Of a stretch of 64,000 nucleotides of DNA, positions 29,664 to 38,876 are shown one piece after another; positions within the stretch are counted from its first letter, which is position 1; every line of letters starts with the position of its first letter. The stretch is taken from positions 1-64,000 of the forward strand of contig NZ_CP011312.1 in the NCBI RefSeq assembly GCF_000980835.1, read 5' to 3'. This stretch comes from Corynebacterium kutscheri. GTDB lineage: Bacteria; Actinomycetota; Actinomycetes; Mycobacteriales; Mycobacteriaceae. The notes under the pieces are model-generated. The model did not search any database. It was not told where the DNA came from and saw nothing but the letters and a program-made list of their open reading frames with translations. The position numbers and the translations under genes are program-made.

Positions 29664-31610
29664 CTATTGTCCGATAACGGTTAGGTCGAACTCGTACACA
29701 CGAATCGTTATGGTTGCGTCTTTGCGTACCTTTGCCCCAGAAGCGGGATCTTGTGCACCGATAAGACCACGATCAACCAGCGCGGCAGTTTTGACGGTTT
29801 CGCCGGTTACTAGATGACCGTGCCATCCCAGACTCTCCAAGGCGGCTTGAGCAGCGGTGGGATCAAGTCGGGTGATATTGGGCATGGTAATAAGCATGGC
29901 ATTTGAGACCTGTACCCTGACAGTGGAACCTTCCTTTTTCTGTGCCCCCTCGCTTTCGACGGAAACAACTGTTCCTTCTGGTTCAGAAGAATCAACATAT
30001 TCGACGATCGGCTCAAAATGCAGTGCAGTTAAATTACCCTGTGCCTGCGACCACTGCATACCGCTAATCACTGGTACCCGTTGGGTTGCCTCACCGGTAG
30101 AGACAGTGATCACTACCTTTGATCCGCGCGAGACCTGAGAGCCACCAGAAGGAGTTTGCTCGACAATTTTTCCTTCCTCGATGACATCAGAACTACTTTC
30201 TCGTACTTGTGATTCAAGTTCAAGACCAGCATTTTTTAGTACATCGGCAGCTTCGGCAATGGTTTTGCCCGTAAGATCGGGCACCTCAGTGACTTCCCTT
30301 CCGGAAGAGACAGTAATAGTTACCGTCGATCCTTTTTGCACTCGCGAACCAGATGCAGGGTTACTACGGACTACCTCGCCACGTTCAATATTTGGGTTGG
30401 GTTCATTATTGACCGTTACCTGAAGGCCTAAGTGTTCTAGTTCTGTGACAGCATCACTTTGAGTTTCACCAACAAGATTAGGAAGTGTTACTACTGAACG
30501 AGAAAACCCATTTTCTGAGAAGAAATCATAGGAGAAGAAACCAGCAATAACTAAGACCACGACGGCCAATAAAGCTGCAATAGTTTTTAGCGCTCGATTC
30601 GATTTTTGCGGCTCACTATCATTGCTGAGTGCACCATTAGCTTCGTACATGGTTGTTGACGGGGCTATTACTTCAGTAGCCGGTGCGATAGCCTGGTTTA
30701 TGTGCGTAGTACTAGCAGCCTGCTCGCTAGGAAGTACCACATGGTGGCGAGCTGCCTCAGTAACCGCATTACGTTCCAGGCGTTCTAAATCTGCGGCCAT
30801 TTCTTCTGCACTCTGGTAGCGATCACCAGGGTGCTTCGCCATGGCGGTGAGCACAACAGCATCCACATTAAGCGCTGCAGTTGGAGTTAACCCAGGAATA
30901 GATTCACTGGGATGGGCAGGATCATCTTGAACATGCTGGTAGGCAACCGATAGTGGTGATTCACCCTGGAAAGGAGGCTTACCAGTAAGCATTTCATATA
31001 AAACACAGCCTAAAGCATAAATATCACTGCGAGCATCAGCAGTCTTACCACGTGCTTGTTCGGGAGAGAGATATTGCGCAGTACCAATAACCGCAGAGGT
31101 TTGGGTCATCGCTGAGGTTGCGTCGTCAAGCGCTCGCGCAATACCGAAATCCATGATTTTTACTGCACCAGTGTTGGTAATCATGATATTGGCTGGCTTA
31201 ATATCGCGGTGAATAATTCCTGCTTGATGGCTTATTGCTAATGCTTGGCACACTGGAATAAGCATGGCAGCAGCTTGATTAGGGCTTAATGCGCCGTCAT
31301 TACGCACAATGTCGCGTAAGGTGCGTCCAATAACGCGCTCCATCACAATATAAGGCGTTTCGACGCCACCGCGATCGACTTCGCCAGTGTCATAGACGGC
31401 AACAATAGCGGGGTGATTAAGCCGGCCAGAGTTAAGGGCTTCTTTTCTAAAGCGTTCGCGCGAGTTGATGTCGCGAGATAGTTCGGCGCGCAGCATTTTA
31501 ACGGCTACTTCACGGCCGAGAAGTGTGTCTTGCGCTGAGAAGACAACGCTCATGCCGCCAGTACCGATGATCTCGCCAAGTACATAGCGGTTAGCAATTG
31601 TTTCCGTCAC
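29664..31610 (-). CDS. pknB: Serine/threonine protein kinase PknB with PASTA repeats
   Basis: A 648-residue receptor kinase that senses peptidoglycan fragments and controls growth and division. The cytosolic kinase (residues 1-275) has GxGGMSVV, the catalytic IIHRDIKPANIM, DFGIA and APE-like segments. A membrane helix lies near 340-362, followed by four extracellular PASTA repeats, each starting with a motif like VPDLTGKT. The start overlaps the pknA stop by four bases. It belongs to the cluster fhaA-fhaB-pstP-rodA-pbpA-pknA-pknB. Confidence 0.97.
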   Translation of the reverse strand: MTETIANRYVLGEIIGTGGMSVVFSAQDTLLGREVAVKMLRAELSRDINSRERFRKEALNSGRLNHPAIVAVYDTGEVDRGGVETPYIVMERVIGRTLRDIVRNDGALSPNQAAAMLIPVCQALAISHQAGIIHRDIKPANIMITNTGAVKIMDFGIARALDDATSAMTQTSAVIGTAQYLSPEQARGKTADARSDIYALGCVLYEMLTGKPPFQGESPLSVAYQHVQDDPAHPSESIPGLTPTAALNVDAVVLTAMAKHPGDRYQSAEEMAADLERLERNAVTEAARHHVVLPSEQAASTTHINQAIAPATEVIAPSTTMYEANGALSNDSEPQKSNRALKTIAALLAVVVLVIAGFFSYDFFSENGFSRSVVTLPNLVGETQSDAVTELEHLGLQVTVNNEPNPNIERGEVVRSNPASGSRVQKGSTVTITVSSGREVTEVPDLTGKTIAEAADVLKNAGLELESQVRESSSDVIEEGKIVEQTPSGGSQVSRGSKVVITVSTGEATQRVPVISGMQWSQAQGNLTALHFEPIVEYVDSSEPEGTVVSVESEGAQKKEGSTVRVQVSNAMLITMPNITRLDPTAAQAALESLGWHGHLVTGETVKTAALVDRGLIGAQDPASGAKVRKDATITIRVYEFDLTVIGQ

Positions 31611-32938
31611 TGCTGTGCTCCCGGGGAATTGATCTGCGAAATAAGATTGTCGATGGCCGTTGCTAGCGGATCTTCAGTAAGTTCCACTGTGGCGGCCGTG
31701 GAGGGATGATCTTCCACACTAGTTTCCGGAGGCGCCGGACTAAAACTGGTAGTGGGAGTCTCTTGCTCCGAAGTCGTTTCCGGAAAAATAGTAGGTGTTT
31801 CCGGTTGAACAGTTGTGGTTGGGGTCGGCCGTTGCGCAGTAACAGTAACTGTTTCTGGTGTAGGAGGTGTGATACTCACCGATGGGGTGGTTACCTTGCT
31901 TTCCTCAGAGAGCTTTACATATACCCACATTCCGGCACCAAGAAGTAATGCGATAAGAATAGCAACACCAATGCCCACACCGAAGCTACGGGATTGTTTT
32001 TCCGGAGGCTGTGCTACCTGACCAAGTGCATGAGTTGAAGCAGTTGGCGAAGGCTGAGGTGCAATGGCGGTGACTGGTACTGCAGTAGGCTGCGGTGGGC
32101 GCTTACCTAACCGAGTAGCTGAAATAGCCAGCGCAAATTCATTACCATTGGCATAGCGGTGGCTGGGATCTTTACGTAAAGTAATGCCAATAAGTTCTCG
32201 TGCTGGTGCAGAAATACTTGTTGGCAAAGGCGGTGGTGCCTGGTTGATATGGGCAATAGCCACCGAGACCGAGCTATCACCGGTAAAAGGACGGTGTCCA
32301 GCAAGGATCTCATAGCCGACTACGCCTAAGGAATAAATATCACTAGCAGCGGTAACGTCATGGCCTTGAGCTTGTTCTGGGGAAACATATTGAGCGGTAC
32401 CTACTACCATGCCGGTGCGAGTTAACGGAGTTGCTGCAGCAGCTTTGGCAATACCAAAGTCAGTAATTTTTACCTGGCCATTTTGGGTAACTAGTAGATT
32501 ACCGGGCTTAATATCGCGGTGCACCATGCCCATGCGGTGAATAATTGATAACCCGTGGGCGGCTTGCTCTAGTAAATCAAGAGCGAGTTCTTCCGGTAGC
32601 GTCTGCTTACGTTCAAGCATATCGGCTAAGGATTCGCCCCGGACGTACTCCATAACAATAAAGCACATGGTGCGACCGCGATCATCGGTGCTTTCCAAGT
32701 AATCATAGGTGCGCACCACATTATCGGAGATAATTTTTTCTGAGGCTAGTGCCTCATTTCTAAACCGAGAGAGAAACTCTTGATTATCAGAAAACTCGGG
32801 GCGAAGAACTTTAATAGCTACTTCCCGTCCGGCGCGATTATCGTCGGCAAGCCATACGGTAGACATGCCGCCATTACCGATTACCCACTGCAAGGTGTAA
32901 TCGGGACCGAGGAGTTGTTGGATATGCTCTTGATTCAT
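31607..32938 (-). CDS. pknA: Serine/threonine protein kinase PknA
   Basis: A 443-residue membrane kinase regulating cell shape and division. The kinase domain (about residues 12-275) has NGGMSTVWLA, the catalytic MVHRDIKPGNLL, DFGIA and PEQAQG. A membrane helix (near 325-347) is followed by a Pro/Thr-rich extracellular tail without PASTA repeats, which distinguishes it from PknB. It overlaps pknB by four bases and follows the pbpA stop after a three-base gap. Confidence 0.96.
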   Translation of the reverse strand: MNQEHIQQLLGPDYTLQWVIGNGGMSTVWLADDNRAGREVAIKVLRPEFSDNQEFLSRFRNEALASEKIISDNVVRTYDYLESTDDRGRTMCFIVMEYVRGESLADMLERKQTLPEELALDLLEQAAHGLSIIHRMGMVHRDIKPGNLLVTQNGQVKITDFGIAKAAAATPLTRTGMVVGTAQYVSPEQAQGHDVTAASDIYSLGVVGYEILAGHRPFTGDSSVSVAIAHINQAPPPLPTSISAPARELIGITLRKDPSHRYANGNEFALAISATRLGKRPPQPTAVPVTAIAPQPSPTASTHALGQVAQPPEKQSRSFGVGIGVAILIALLLGAGMWVYVKLSEESKVTTPSVSITPPTPETVTVTAQRPTPTTTVQPETPTIFPETTSEQETPTTSFSPAPPETSVEDHPSTAATVELTEDPLATAIDNLISQINSPGAQQ

Positions 32939-32941
32939 TAT

Positions 32942-34360
32942 TTATCCTTGAGCTGCTGCGATAACGGCGCGTCCGATAGGGGCGGCAACTGAGCCACCGG
33001 TGGCTGCTTGGCCAGCGTCGCCACCGTTTTTAACGACAACGGCCACGGCAATATCACCAGAGAAAGCGATATACCACGCGTGTGGATTAGAGTTTCGGGA
33101 ATCTTCGCCGTGTTCGGCGGTGCCGGTTTTAGAGGCAATATTTTGGCCATTATAGCCAAGGGTATGACGCTCGGAAGCGTACATCAGATCGGTAATTGTG
33201 GCTGCTACCTCAGGGGTTACGGCTTGGTTGAGCTCGGTGGGGGTAGTTTCTTTCAGAACCGATAAATCGCTGCCGATGATCTTTGACACGATATGTGGTT
33301 CCATTCGCTTGCCTTTATTGGCAATGGTGGCGGCAACCACAGCATTGTGCAGCACACTCATGCTCACGTCACGCTGACCAATAGCGGACTGGCCAATAGC
33401 GGCATCGTCGGCAAGCTCACCAAGAGTACCTGCAACCATAGGCAAACCTAGATCATAGGTATCACCAATGCCAAAGGCAGTGGCAGTTTCACGTAAAAGT
33501 TGCCCACCAGTATCAATACCCATTTCGACGAAAGCGGTATTACAGGAGTACTGGAAAGCCGTGAGCAAAGTAACGGTCTGGGAACCCGCGCAACTTTGAC
33601 CACCATAGTTTTCTAATGTGGTGGTAGTACCTGGCAGGGTAGTTTCAGCTGCACCAGTTAAAGTTCTTTCCGGAGTGTAACCGGCAGCAAGACCTGCTGC
33701 GGTAGTAATGACCTTAAAGGTGGAGCCAGGGGGCAAAGTTTCTTGGGTAGCGTGGTTAAGCAGTGGGTTTCCTGGATTGCTATTTAGTTGTGCCCATGCA
33801 TCAGCAGCGGTGTTATCATCGCTGATGGCATTAGGATCGAAACTAGGTGTACTTGCCATGGCCAGTACCTCTCCAGTAGAAGCACGCAGAGCAACAACCG
33901 CACCCTCATAGCCGGCATTTGCTAGTTGGCTATACGCAGTGTTTTGGACAGCTGGGTTTAGTGTGAGCTCAATATTTTGGGCTGTGGGAGCGTCGTTAAG
34001 TATTTGCTTCCACCAGTTAGTTGTTTTTTGCCCATTAAGTACATCGTTATAGCTGGCTTCGATTCCAGCGGTGCCATAAATATTGGATAAATAACCTTCG
34101 ACCGGCGCATAAGCAATGGGATTTGCAACGTATCGACGCTGGTAAAAACCATTTTCGTCCTGATAACTCTCGGCAAGGATTTCCCCGCCAGCGGCAATAT
34201 GACCACGCGGAGTAGTGCGCAGTTCAATAATATGACGGCGGTTAAGCGCATTATTTGCGTATTCGTCTTCGCGGAAAGCATGGATAACAGTGATATTAAC
34301 CAGCAACGCAGTTACTAACAGTAACGCAAAGACAGCAGTGAATCGGATTGAACGGTTCAT
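32942..34360 (-). CDS. pbpA: Penicillin-binding protein PbpA (class B transpeptidase)
   Basis: Monofunctional transpeptidase that cross-links peptidoglycan during elongation. At 472 residues it has an N-terminal membrane anchor (residues 7-27), a linker domain and the penicillin-binding core: SxxK in PGSTFKVI with catalytic Ser, SxN in YSCNTAF, and KTG in ASKTGTAEHG. The start overlaps the rodA stop by one base (TAATG), with GGAGG inside rodA's last codons. It is the partner of RodA in the elongation complex. Confidence 0.96.
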   Translation of the reverse strand: MNRSIRFTAVFALLLVTALLVNITVIHAFREDEYANNALNRRHIIELRTTPRGHIAAGGEILAESYQDENGFYQRRYVANPIAYAPVEGYLSNIYGTAGIEASYNDVLNGQKTTNWWKQILNDAPTAQNIELTLNPAVQNTAYSQLANAGYEGAVVALRASTGEVLAMASTPSFDPNAISDDNTAADAWAQLNSNPGNPLLNHATQETLPPGSTFKVITTAAGLAAGYTPERTLTGAAETTLPGTTTTLENYGGQSCAGSQTVTLLTAFQYSCNTAFVEMGIDTGGQLLRETATAFGIGDTYDLGLPMVAGTLGELADDAAIGQSAIGQRDVSMSVLHNAVVAATIANKGKRMEPHIVSKIIGSDLSVLKETTPTELNQAVTPEVAATITDLMYASERHTLGYNGQNIASKTGTAEHGEDSRNSNPHAWYIAFSGDIAVAVVVKNGGDAGQAATGGSVAAPIGRAVIAAAQG

Positions 34361-35646
34361 TATGCCTCCATCGTGCTGGAATTTTTAGTGGAATGAGAGA
34401 TGCGCAAAATAATGCCCAAGAGAATGTAGTTCGCCATTAACGATGATCCACCCTGAGACATAAACGGTGTAGTTAAACCGGTCATGGGAATAAGCGCAGT
34501 AATACCAGCAGTCACCACAAATAGCTGGATAGCTAGGGTCAGCGATAAGCCAGAAGCCACCAGCTTGCCATAAGAATCCTTAGCCAATAACGCGGTGCGC
34601 ATGCCGCGAGTGATAAAGATGGCAAAAAGAATGAGCACTGCGCTTAACCCGATCAAACCGAGCTCTTCACCAATAGCGGCAAGAATAAAGTCGGAGTGGA
34701 CAACCGGAATCAGCTCTGGATGCCCAGCACCAAGACCGGTACCACTTAGTCCACCAGAACTCATTGCGAAAAGACTCTGACTCAGCTGATAACCCGTGGT
34801 GTCATAATGTGCGATTGGATCCATAAAATTGGTGACACGGGCTTGGATTTTATCGGAGATCTGATATATCGCAGTGCCGCCAATCGCTACCAGAATCGAA
34901 CCAATGATGAGCCATGATGTTCTTCCGGTAGCTAAGTAGAGCATGCCAAGTACCGTAGAGAACAATAACAAGGCTGGGCCGAAATCATTTTCCCCGGCCA
35001 TAATGAGAATAGCAATGCCCCACACACCAAGAATTGGGCCTAGATCGCGCAAACGCGGAAACTCTACACCAAGAATCCGGTAACCAGCAGTACTAAACAG
35101 AGTGCGTTTATTTACCAATAGCTGAGCAAAGAACAACAGCAACAAAATTTTAGAGAACTCACCTGGCTGTACCGAAAATGGGCCAATGGAAATCCAAATA
35201 TTTGCATCAGCATTCATTCTGCTTGGCCAGACCAGCGGCAGCGCCAGCAGGATAAGTCCTAAAAGGCCAAGAATATAAGAATAGTGGGTTAGTTTAGCGT
35301 AATCGCGCAGGAAGAAAAGCACGAGAATCATAAGCGTGACCGCTACGAGTGACCACATCACCTGTCGGCTAGCAAGATTATTCCCGGATGCTAAATCAAG
35401 CCGGTAGATCATAACTAATCCGAGGCCATTCAGTAGTGCCGCAACTGGGAGCATAATTTGATCGGCATGGGGAGCAAGCCAACAAATAGCTAAGTGAGCA
35501 ATGCCAAATACCCCAATAAAGCCGCCAATCACCCATGCTACTTCAGTGGTGATTTCTTGATCTTGTGCAATATATAGATTAATCAGCGAAAGAGAAATAA
35601 TGACCGTGGCAGCTAGTAGTAGCCCAAGTTCGCGTTTTCTTGGCAT
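34360..35646 (-). CDS. rodA: SEDS peptidoglycan glycosyltransferase RodA
   Basis: A 428-residue polytopic protein of the FtsW/RodA/SpoVE family that polymerises lipid II into glycan strands. About twelve helices are seen. Family motifs include QPGEFSKILLLLF, GAGHPELIPVVHSDFILAAIGEELG and TGLTTPFMSQGGSS. It directly abuts pstP (stop codon then ATG) and overlaps pbpA, forming a translationally coupled wall-synthesis pair with it. Confidence 0.96.
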   Translation of the reverse strand: MPRKRELGLLLAATVIISLSLINLYIAQDQEITTEVAWVIGGFIGVFGIAHLAICWLAPHADQIMLPVAALLNGLGLVMIYRLDLASGNNLASRQVMWSLVAVTLMILVLFFLRDYAKLTHYSYILGLLGLILLALPLVWPSRMNADANIWISIGPFSVQPGEFSKILLLLFFAQLLVNKRTLFSTAGYRILGVEFPRLRDLGPILGVWGIAILIMAGENDFGPALLLFSTVLGMLYLATGRTSWLIIGSILVAIGGTAIYQISDKIQARVTNFMDPIAHYDTTGYQLSQSLFAMSSGGLSGTGLGAGHPELIPVVHSDFILAAIGEELGLIGLSAVLILFAIFITRGMRTALLAKDSYGKLVASGLSLTLAIQLFVVTAGITALIPMTGLTTPFMSQGGSSLMANYILLGIILRISHSTKNSSTMEA

Positions 35647-37041
35647 TTAATGTGCCTCCCGACAATTTTCCCCAGGGGTTGCTAGATCATCCGGATCGCT
35701 TGTCGACGATTCCCGCACCACACACAAAGGCAACAGCTGCATTGCTAACCGTTGCATCTGCTGGAGTACTTCGTCATATGTGCCTTCCGGAAGCGAAGCA
35801 ACCTGTGTTCGCGCCGAAGCAGTGATGTCTTGAAGAGTAAAACGGTGGCACGTGTTGGTGGAATCTACGTCGATCATAGTGAGCATGCCCGTTTCATTGA
35901 GGCACGCCACCTGATACACCTTTGCTTGCCCAAGCAAACCTTCCTTGGTGCCTTGGTTGATAACTAACTCAGTGTCGTTGTCGGTGGAAATGAAATAGGT
36001 GTTATTAACTTGTTTGCGCAGCCAAAAGATGCCACCAAGAATTAGCGCAAGAATCACCAGCACACTAATAATTGCAATAAGCCAGCCGCGCCGGGATTTT
36101 TTTCCCGAGACTATTGGGTTGGGTGGGGCAGGGATGCTGGTAGGTTCTGCGTAGCTGGGATAGTCGGCATTCTTGGCGGAAGCAGATGCTGTAGGGGCAG
36201 CGATTGGTTCTGCAGAAAGCGCAATTGCGGCTCGTCCAGCGGAAGTATCTGGGCGGGGATCTTCGGGAGTATCACTGCGTAGTGCGCCAACAACATAGCT
36301 GGTCGTAGGCAGTGGGCTAGGGTAAGTGTCACTTTCTACTACATCGGCGACAACAACGGTTACATTGTCTGGTCCACCAGAGCGGAGTGCTAGTTCAACC
36401 AGGCGTTGAGCAGCGTGCTCTGGGGTTCCTTCGCCGAGGGCTTTTTCGATAGTGCTCGCAGTGACTGGATCAGAAAGACCATCTGAGCACAAAAGAATGC
36501 GATCTCCGAGGCGAGCGTCGAAAAGCGTGAGGGTAGGTTCAACATCATGACCAGTGTAGGCCTTAAGAATCAGCGAGCGTCGAGGATGCGTGGAGACATC
36601 TTCGGGAGAAAGCTCACCTTTATCGACAAGTGATTGCACATAGGTGTCGTCAATAGTGATTTGGGTGAGCGTTCCTTCACGGAGCAGATAGCCACGCGAA
36701 TCACCAACATGGCACAAACCAAATTGTGCACCATTAAACATAATGGCGGTCAGGGTGGTGCCCATGCCATCGTTTTCTGGGGATTGGGTAATAGCTGCTG
36801 CGATAGCACGGTTAGCATCGTCGGCAACGGAGCCTAACACAGCAAGCATGTCGTTATCGCCAGGATCAGCATCCAGTGGCATGAGCTGGTTAATCATCAG
36901 TTGGGAGGCCACTTCACCAGCAGCATGCCCGCCCATTCCGTCGGCAAGCGCAAGTAAATGTGGCCCGGCGTAAGCAGAATCCTCATTATTGCCGCGCACC
37001 AGACCACGATCGGAGAGCGCTGCGTAATTTAATATGAGCAT
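35647..37041 (-). CDS. pstP: PP2C-type serine/threonine phosphatase PstP
   Basis: Removes phosphate from PknA/PknB and their substrates. The 464-residue protein has the PP2C domain (residues 1-235): ALSDRGLVRGNNEDS, LLALADGMGGHAAGEVAS (metal-binding Asp), GDSRGYLLREG, LLCSDGLSD and GGPDNVTVVVADV. One membrane helix follows (near 330-350) and then an extracellular domain of about 110 residues with several Cys. It touches both neighbours without gaps, consistent with a kinase/phosphatase operon. Confidence 0.96.
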   Translation of the reverse strand: MLILNYAALSDRGLVRGNNEDSAYAGPHLLALADGMGGHAAGEVASQLMINQLMPLDADPGDNDMLAVLGSVADDANRAIAAAITQSPENDGMGTTLTAIMFNGAQFGLCHVGDSRGYLLREGTLTQITIDDTYVQSLVDKGELSPEDVSTHPRRSLILKAYTGHDVEPTLTLFDARLGDRILLCSDGLSDPVTASTIEKALGEGTPEHAAQRLVELALRSGGPDNVTVVVADVVESDTYPSPLPTTSYVVGALRSDTPEDPRPDTSAGRAAIALSAEPIAAPTASASAKNADYPSYAEPTSIPAPPNPIVSGKKSRRGWLIAIISVLVILALILGGIFWLRKQVNNTYFISTDNDTELVINQGTKEGLLGQAKVYQVACLNETGMLTMIDVDSTNTCHRFTLQDITASARTQVASLPEGTYDEVLQQMQRLAMQLLPLCVVRESSTSDPDDLATPGENCREAH

Positions 37042-37506
37042 TTATGCACCCAGCCTTAGGATTGTGCGACCAATTTTAATGTCCTGGTTGGCAGATATTT
37101 TTTCTGGCTGATCAATGCGATATCCATCGACATAGGTGCCATTGCGGGAATCGAGATCCTCAATAAACCATTCATTACCACGCTGGAATAGACGCGCATG
37201 GCGGGCGGAAGCGTAGTCATCACCGACGGTAAAAGTACAGTCGGCGGTACGTCCAATGGTCACTTCCGATAGGCCAGAAATAGACAGGTGTGATCCTTGT
37301 AGTGGGCCTTCAATAATATGTAGTACCTGCTGATTGCCTTGCGAGCTAGTCCGCGCAGGCAATCGTGGTTCAAGGATCGGTACAAGCTTGCCCTTGCCGC
37401 TACTAGTTGCCGCATCTTTGCGCAGAGTATTCAGGGCGAAAAGAATGAAAAGCCATAGAGCAATCAGTAGTGCGATGCGTAGCCCGAGCAGGATTACAGA
37501 ATCCAT
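37042..37506 (-). CDS. fhaB: FHA-domain membrane protein FhaB
   Basis: A 154-residue protein with an N-terminal helix (residues 5-27) and a C-terminal forkhead-associated domain (GRTADCTFTVGDDYASARHARLF, then DLDSRNGTYVDG). FHA domains bind phosphothreonine. Mycobacterial FhaB (FipA) is a PknA/PknB target tied to septum formation, and the operon position is identical here. The 12-base gap to fhaA holds an AGGAGG ribosome-binding site. Confidence 0.93.
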   Translation of the reverse strand: MDSVILLGLRIALLIALWLFILFALNTLRKDAATSSGKGKLVPILEPRLPARTSSQGNQQVLHIIEGPLQGSHLSISGLSEVTIGRTADCTFTVGDDYASARHARLFQRGNEWFIEDLDSRNGTYVDGYRIDQPEKISANQDIKIGRTILRLGA

Positions 37507-37518
37507 GGGGTGTACCTC

Positions 37519-38370
37519 CTAGCTGGAAAAAACGATGCGCACTTCGATGTGCGAGTGACCAACGGTGATGACATCTCCGTCGGCAAGAAGCCAATTATCA
37601 ATGGGCGTGTCATTGACCACGGTGCCATTAGTAGATTGCAGATCTACCAAAATAGCATCCTGACCATTCCAGGTGATCTCCGCATGCTGACGCGATACAC
37701 CGGTATCGGGTAGTCGGAAATCAACCTCATTGGACCGGCCAATAATATTAGAGCCTTCATGGACAAGATAAGTACGTGAAGATCCATCCTGCAAGAGCAA
37801 ACTCACTGTGCTTTTCGACGTTGCCTGCGGTATGTGCTGCACCATAGTTGGTGGCGCGGGGTCTTCTATCGGTGCACTAGGCGGAGCCGGTGCTACTACC
37901 GGCGTAGCAGGTGAGTCATTTTCTGCCTGAGGTTGAGCGTTATTGACCTGGAGATGATTTACTTTTATATAACCGCTGACCTGGGTTGGCTGAGGATCGG
38001 TACTGGACTTAGCTTGTAGCTGGCCAGTACGTAGTGAGGAATCCGGTTCAATAGTAACGGTAACGACACCGGGAGTAATCCAGCCTTGGTTTCGATGATA
38101 GCGGGTGAGCTGGTCGGCAAAATCCTGGGGCAAGCTGGGATGTTCAGCAACAAGGTGGGCAGCATCTTTTTCGCTGACATAGATATGGAAAACATTGGGT
38201 GCCTCCACTGTGTCCTCGTAAGTGCGCACCAGATTATCTTGTGCTTCTTGTTTAAGCAGCTCTTCAAGTTCTGCTGGCACTACTCGGCCGCCAAAAACGA
38301 AGGCGAAGCTATTGTCTAGCCCGCGCTGCATGGCGCTATCGAGCTTGGCAATACGACCCATGAGTGACAT
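37519..38370 (-). CDS. fhaA: FhaA: DUF3662 and FHA-domain protein
   Basis: A 283-residue cytosolic scaffold. The N-terminal DUF3662 domain (residues 1-115) starts MSLMGRIAKLDSAMQRGLDN; a Pro-rich linker follows, then the FHA domain (about 190-280: IGRSNEVDFRLPDTGVSRQH, DLQSTNGTVVND). In mycobacteria FhaA binds phosphorylated MviN and PknB to regulate peptidoglycan precursor flow. It is the first gene of the operon, with AAGGAGG before its ATG, so the main promoter should lie in 38371-38570. Confidence 0.94.
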   Translation of the reverse strand: MSLMGRIAKLDSAMQRGLDNSFAFVFGGRVVPAELEELLKQEAQDNLVRTYEDTVEAPNVFHIYVSEKDAAHLVAEHPSLPQDFADQLTRYHRNQGWITPGVVTVTIEPDSSLRTGQLQAKSSTDPQPTQVSGYIKVNHLQVNNAQPQAENDSPATPVVAPAPPSAPIEDPAPPTMVQHIPQATSKSTVSLLLQDGSSRTYLVHEGSNIIGRSNEVDFRLPDTGVSRQHAEITWNGQDAILVDLQSTNGTVVNDTPIDNWLLADGDVITVGHSHIEVRIVFSS

Positions 38371-38570
38371 GGAATGCCTCCTTGATGCTTGGAAAAATAC
38401 TGCGAATACACACGTTAGGGAAATAGTATAGATCCCCGATAAAGCTCATGTGTAGACGCATGGCCAACTGAGGTGCACGATTTTATCCTATGAACTGGAC
38501 ATTTGCTTGAACTGCAGGTTTATTGGTATTTTTATCAGGTCGCACACATTTTTTACTTTGTGTGACTTTT

Positions 38571-38657
38571 GCCCAGGTGGCGGAATTGGCAGACGCGCTG
38601 GCTTCAGGTGCCAGTGTTCGCAAGGACGTGGGGGTTCAAGTCCCCCCCTGGGCACCA
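38571..38657 (+). tRNA. tRNA-Leu (CAG)
   Basis: An 87-base class II tRNA: acceptor GCCCAGG/CCTGGGC, anticodon stem CTGGC/GCCAG with loop TTCAGGT (anticodon CAG), a long variable arm, T-loop TTCAAGT and an encoded CCA. The ApeA-like gene lies just beyond it, a common place for acquired DNA. Confidence 0.95.
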
Positions 38658-38681
38658 AGAGCGGTTCACAGATCGTAAGAG

Positions 38682-38726
38682 CCGGAGGTTACAGACTCGA
38701 AAGAGGTTATAATCTCCGGTTTTTTG
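38682..38726 (+). terminator. Terminator after tRNA-Leu
   Basis: CCGGAG (38682-38687) pairs with CTCCGG (38714-38719), with further imperfect pairing (GTTA/TAAT, CTC/GAG) inside and TTTTTTG after. It lies 25 bases downstream of the tRNA. Confidence 0.7.
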
Positions 38727-38876
38727 TTTTCGTGGGGGTCGCGGGGTGGACGTCGGGGATCTGCAGATGCGAGTCTCCGATTTGGTTTGGCAAAAGGTGG
38801 AGTGAGTATCAGCTTGGCAAATTAGGTAGTTTGTTCCAAGTGGGGGGCAATACAAATTTCCAAGCTATCGATTGCT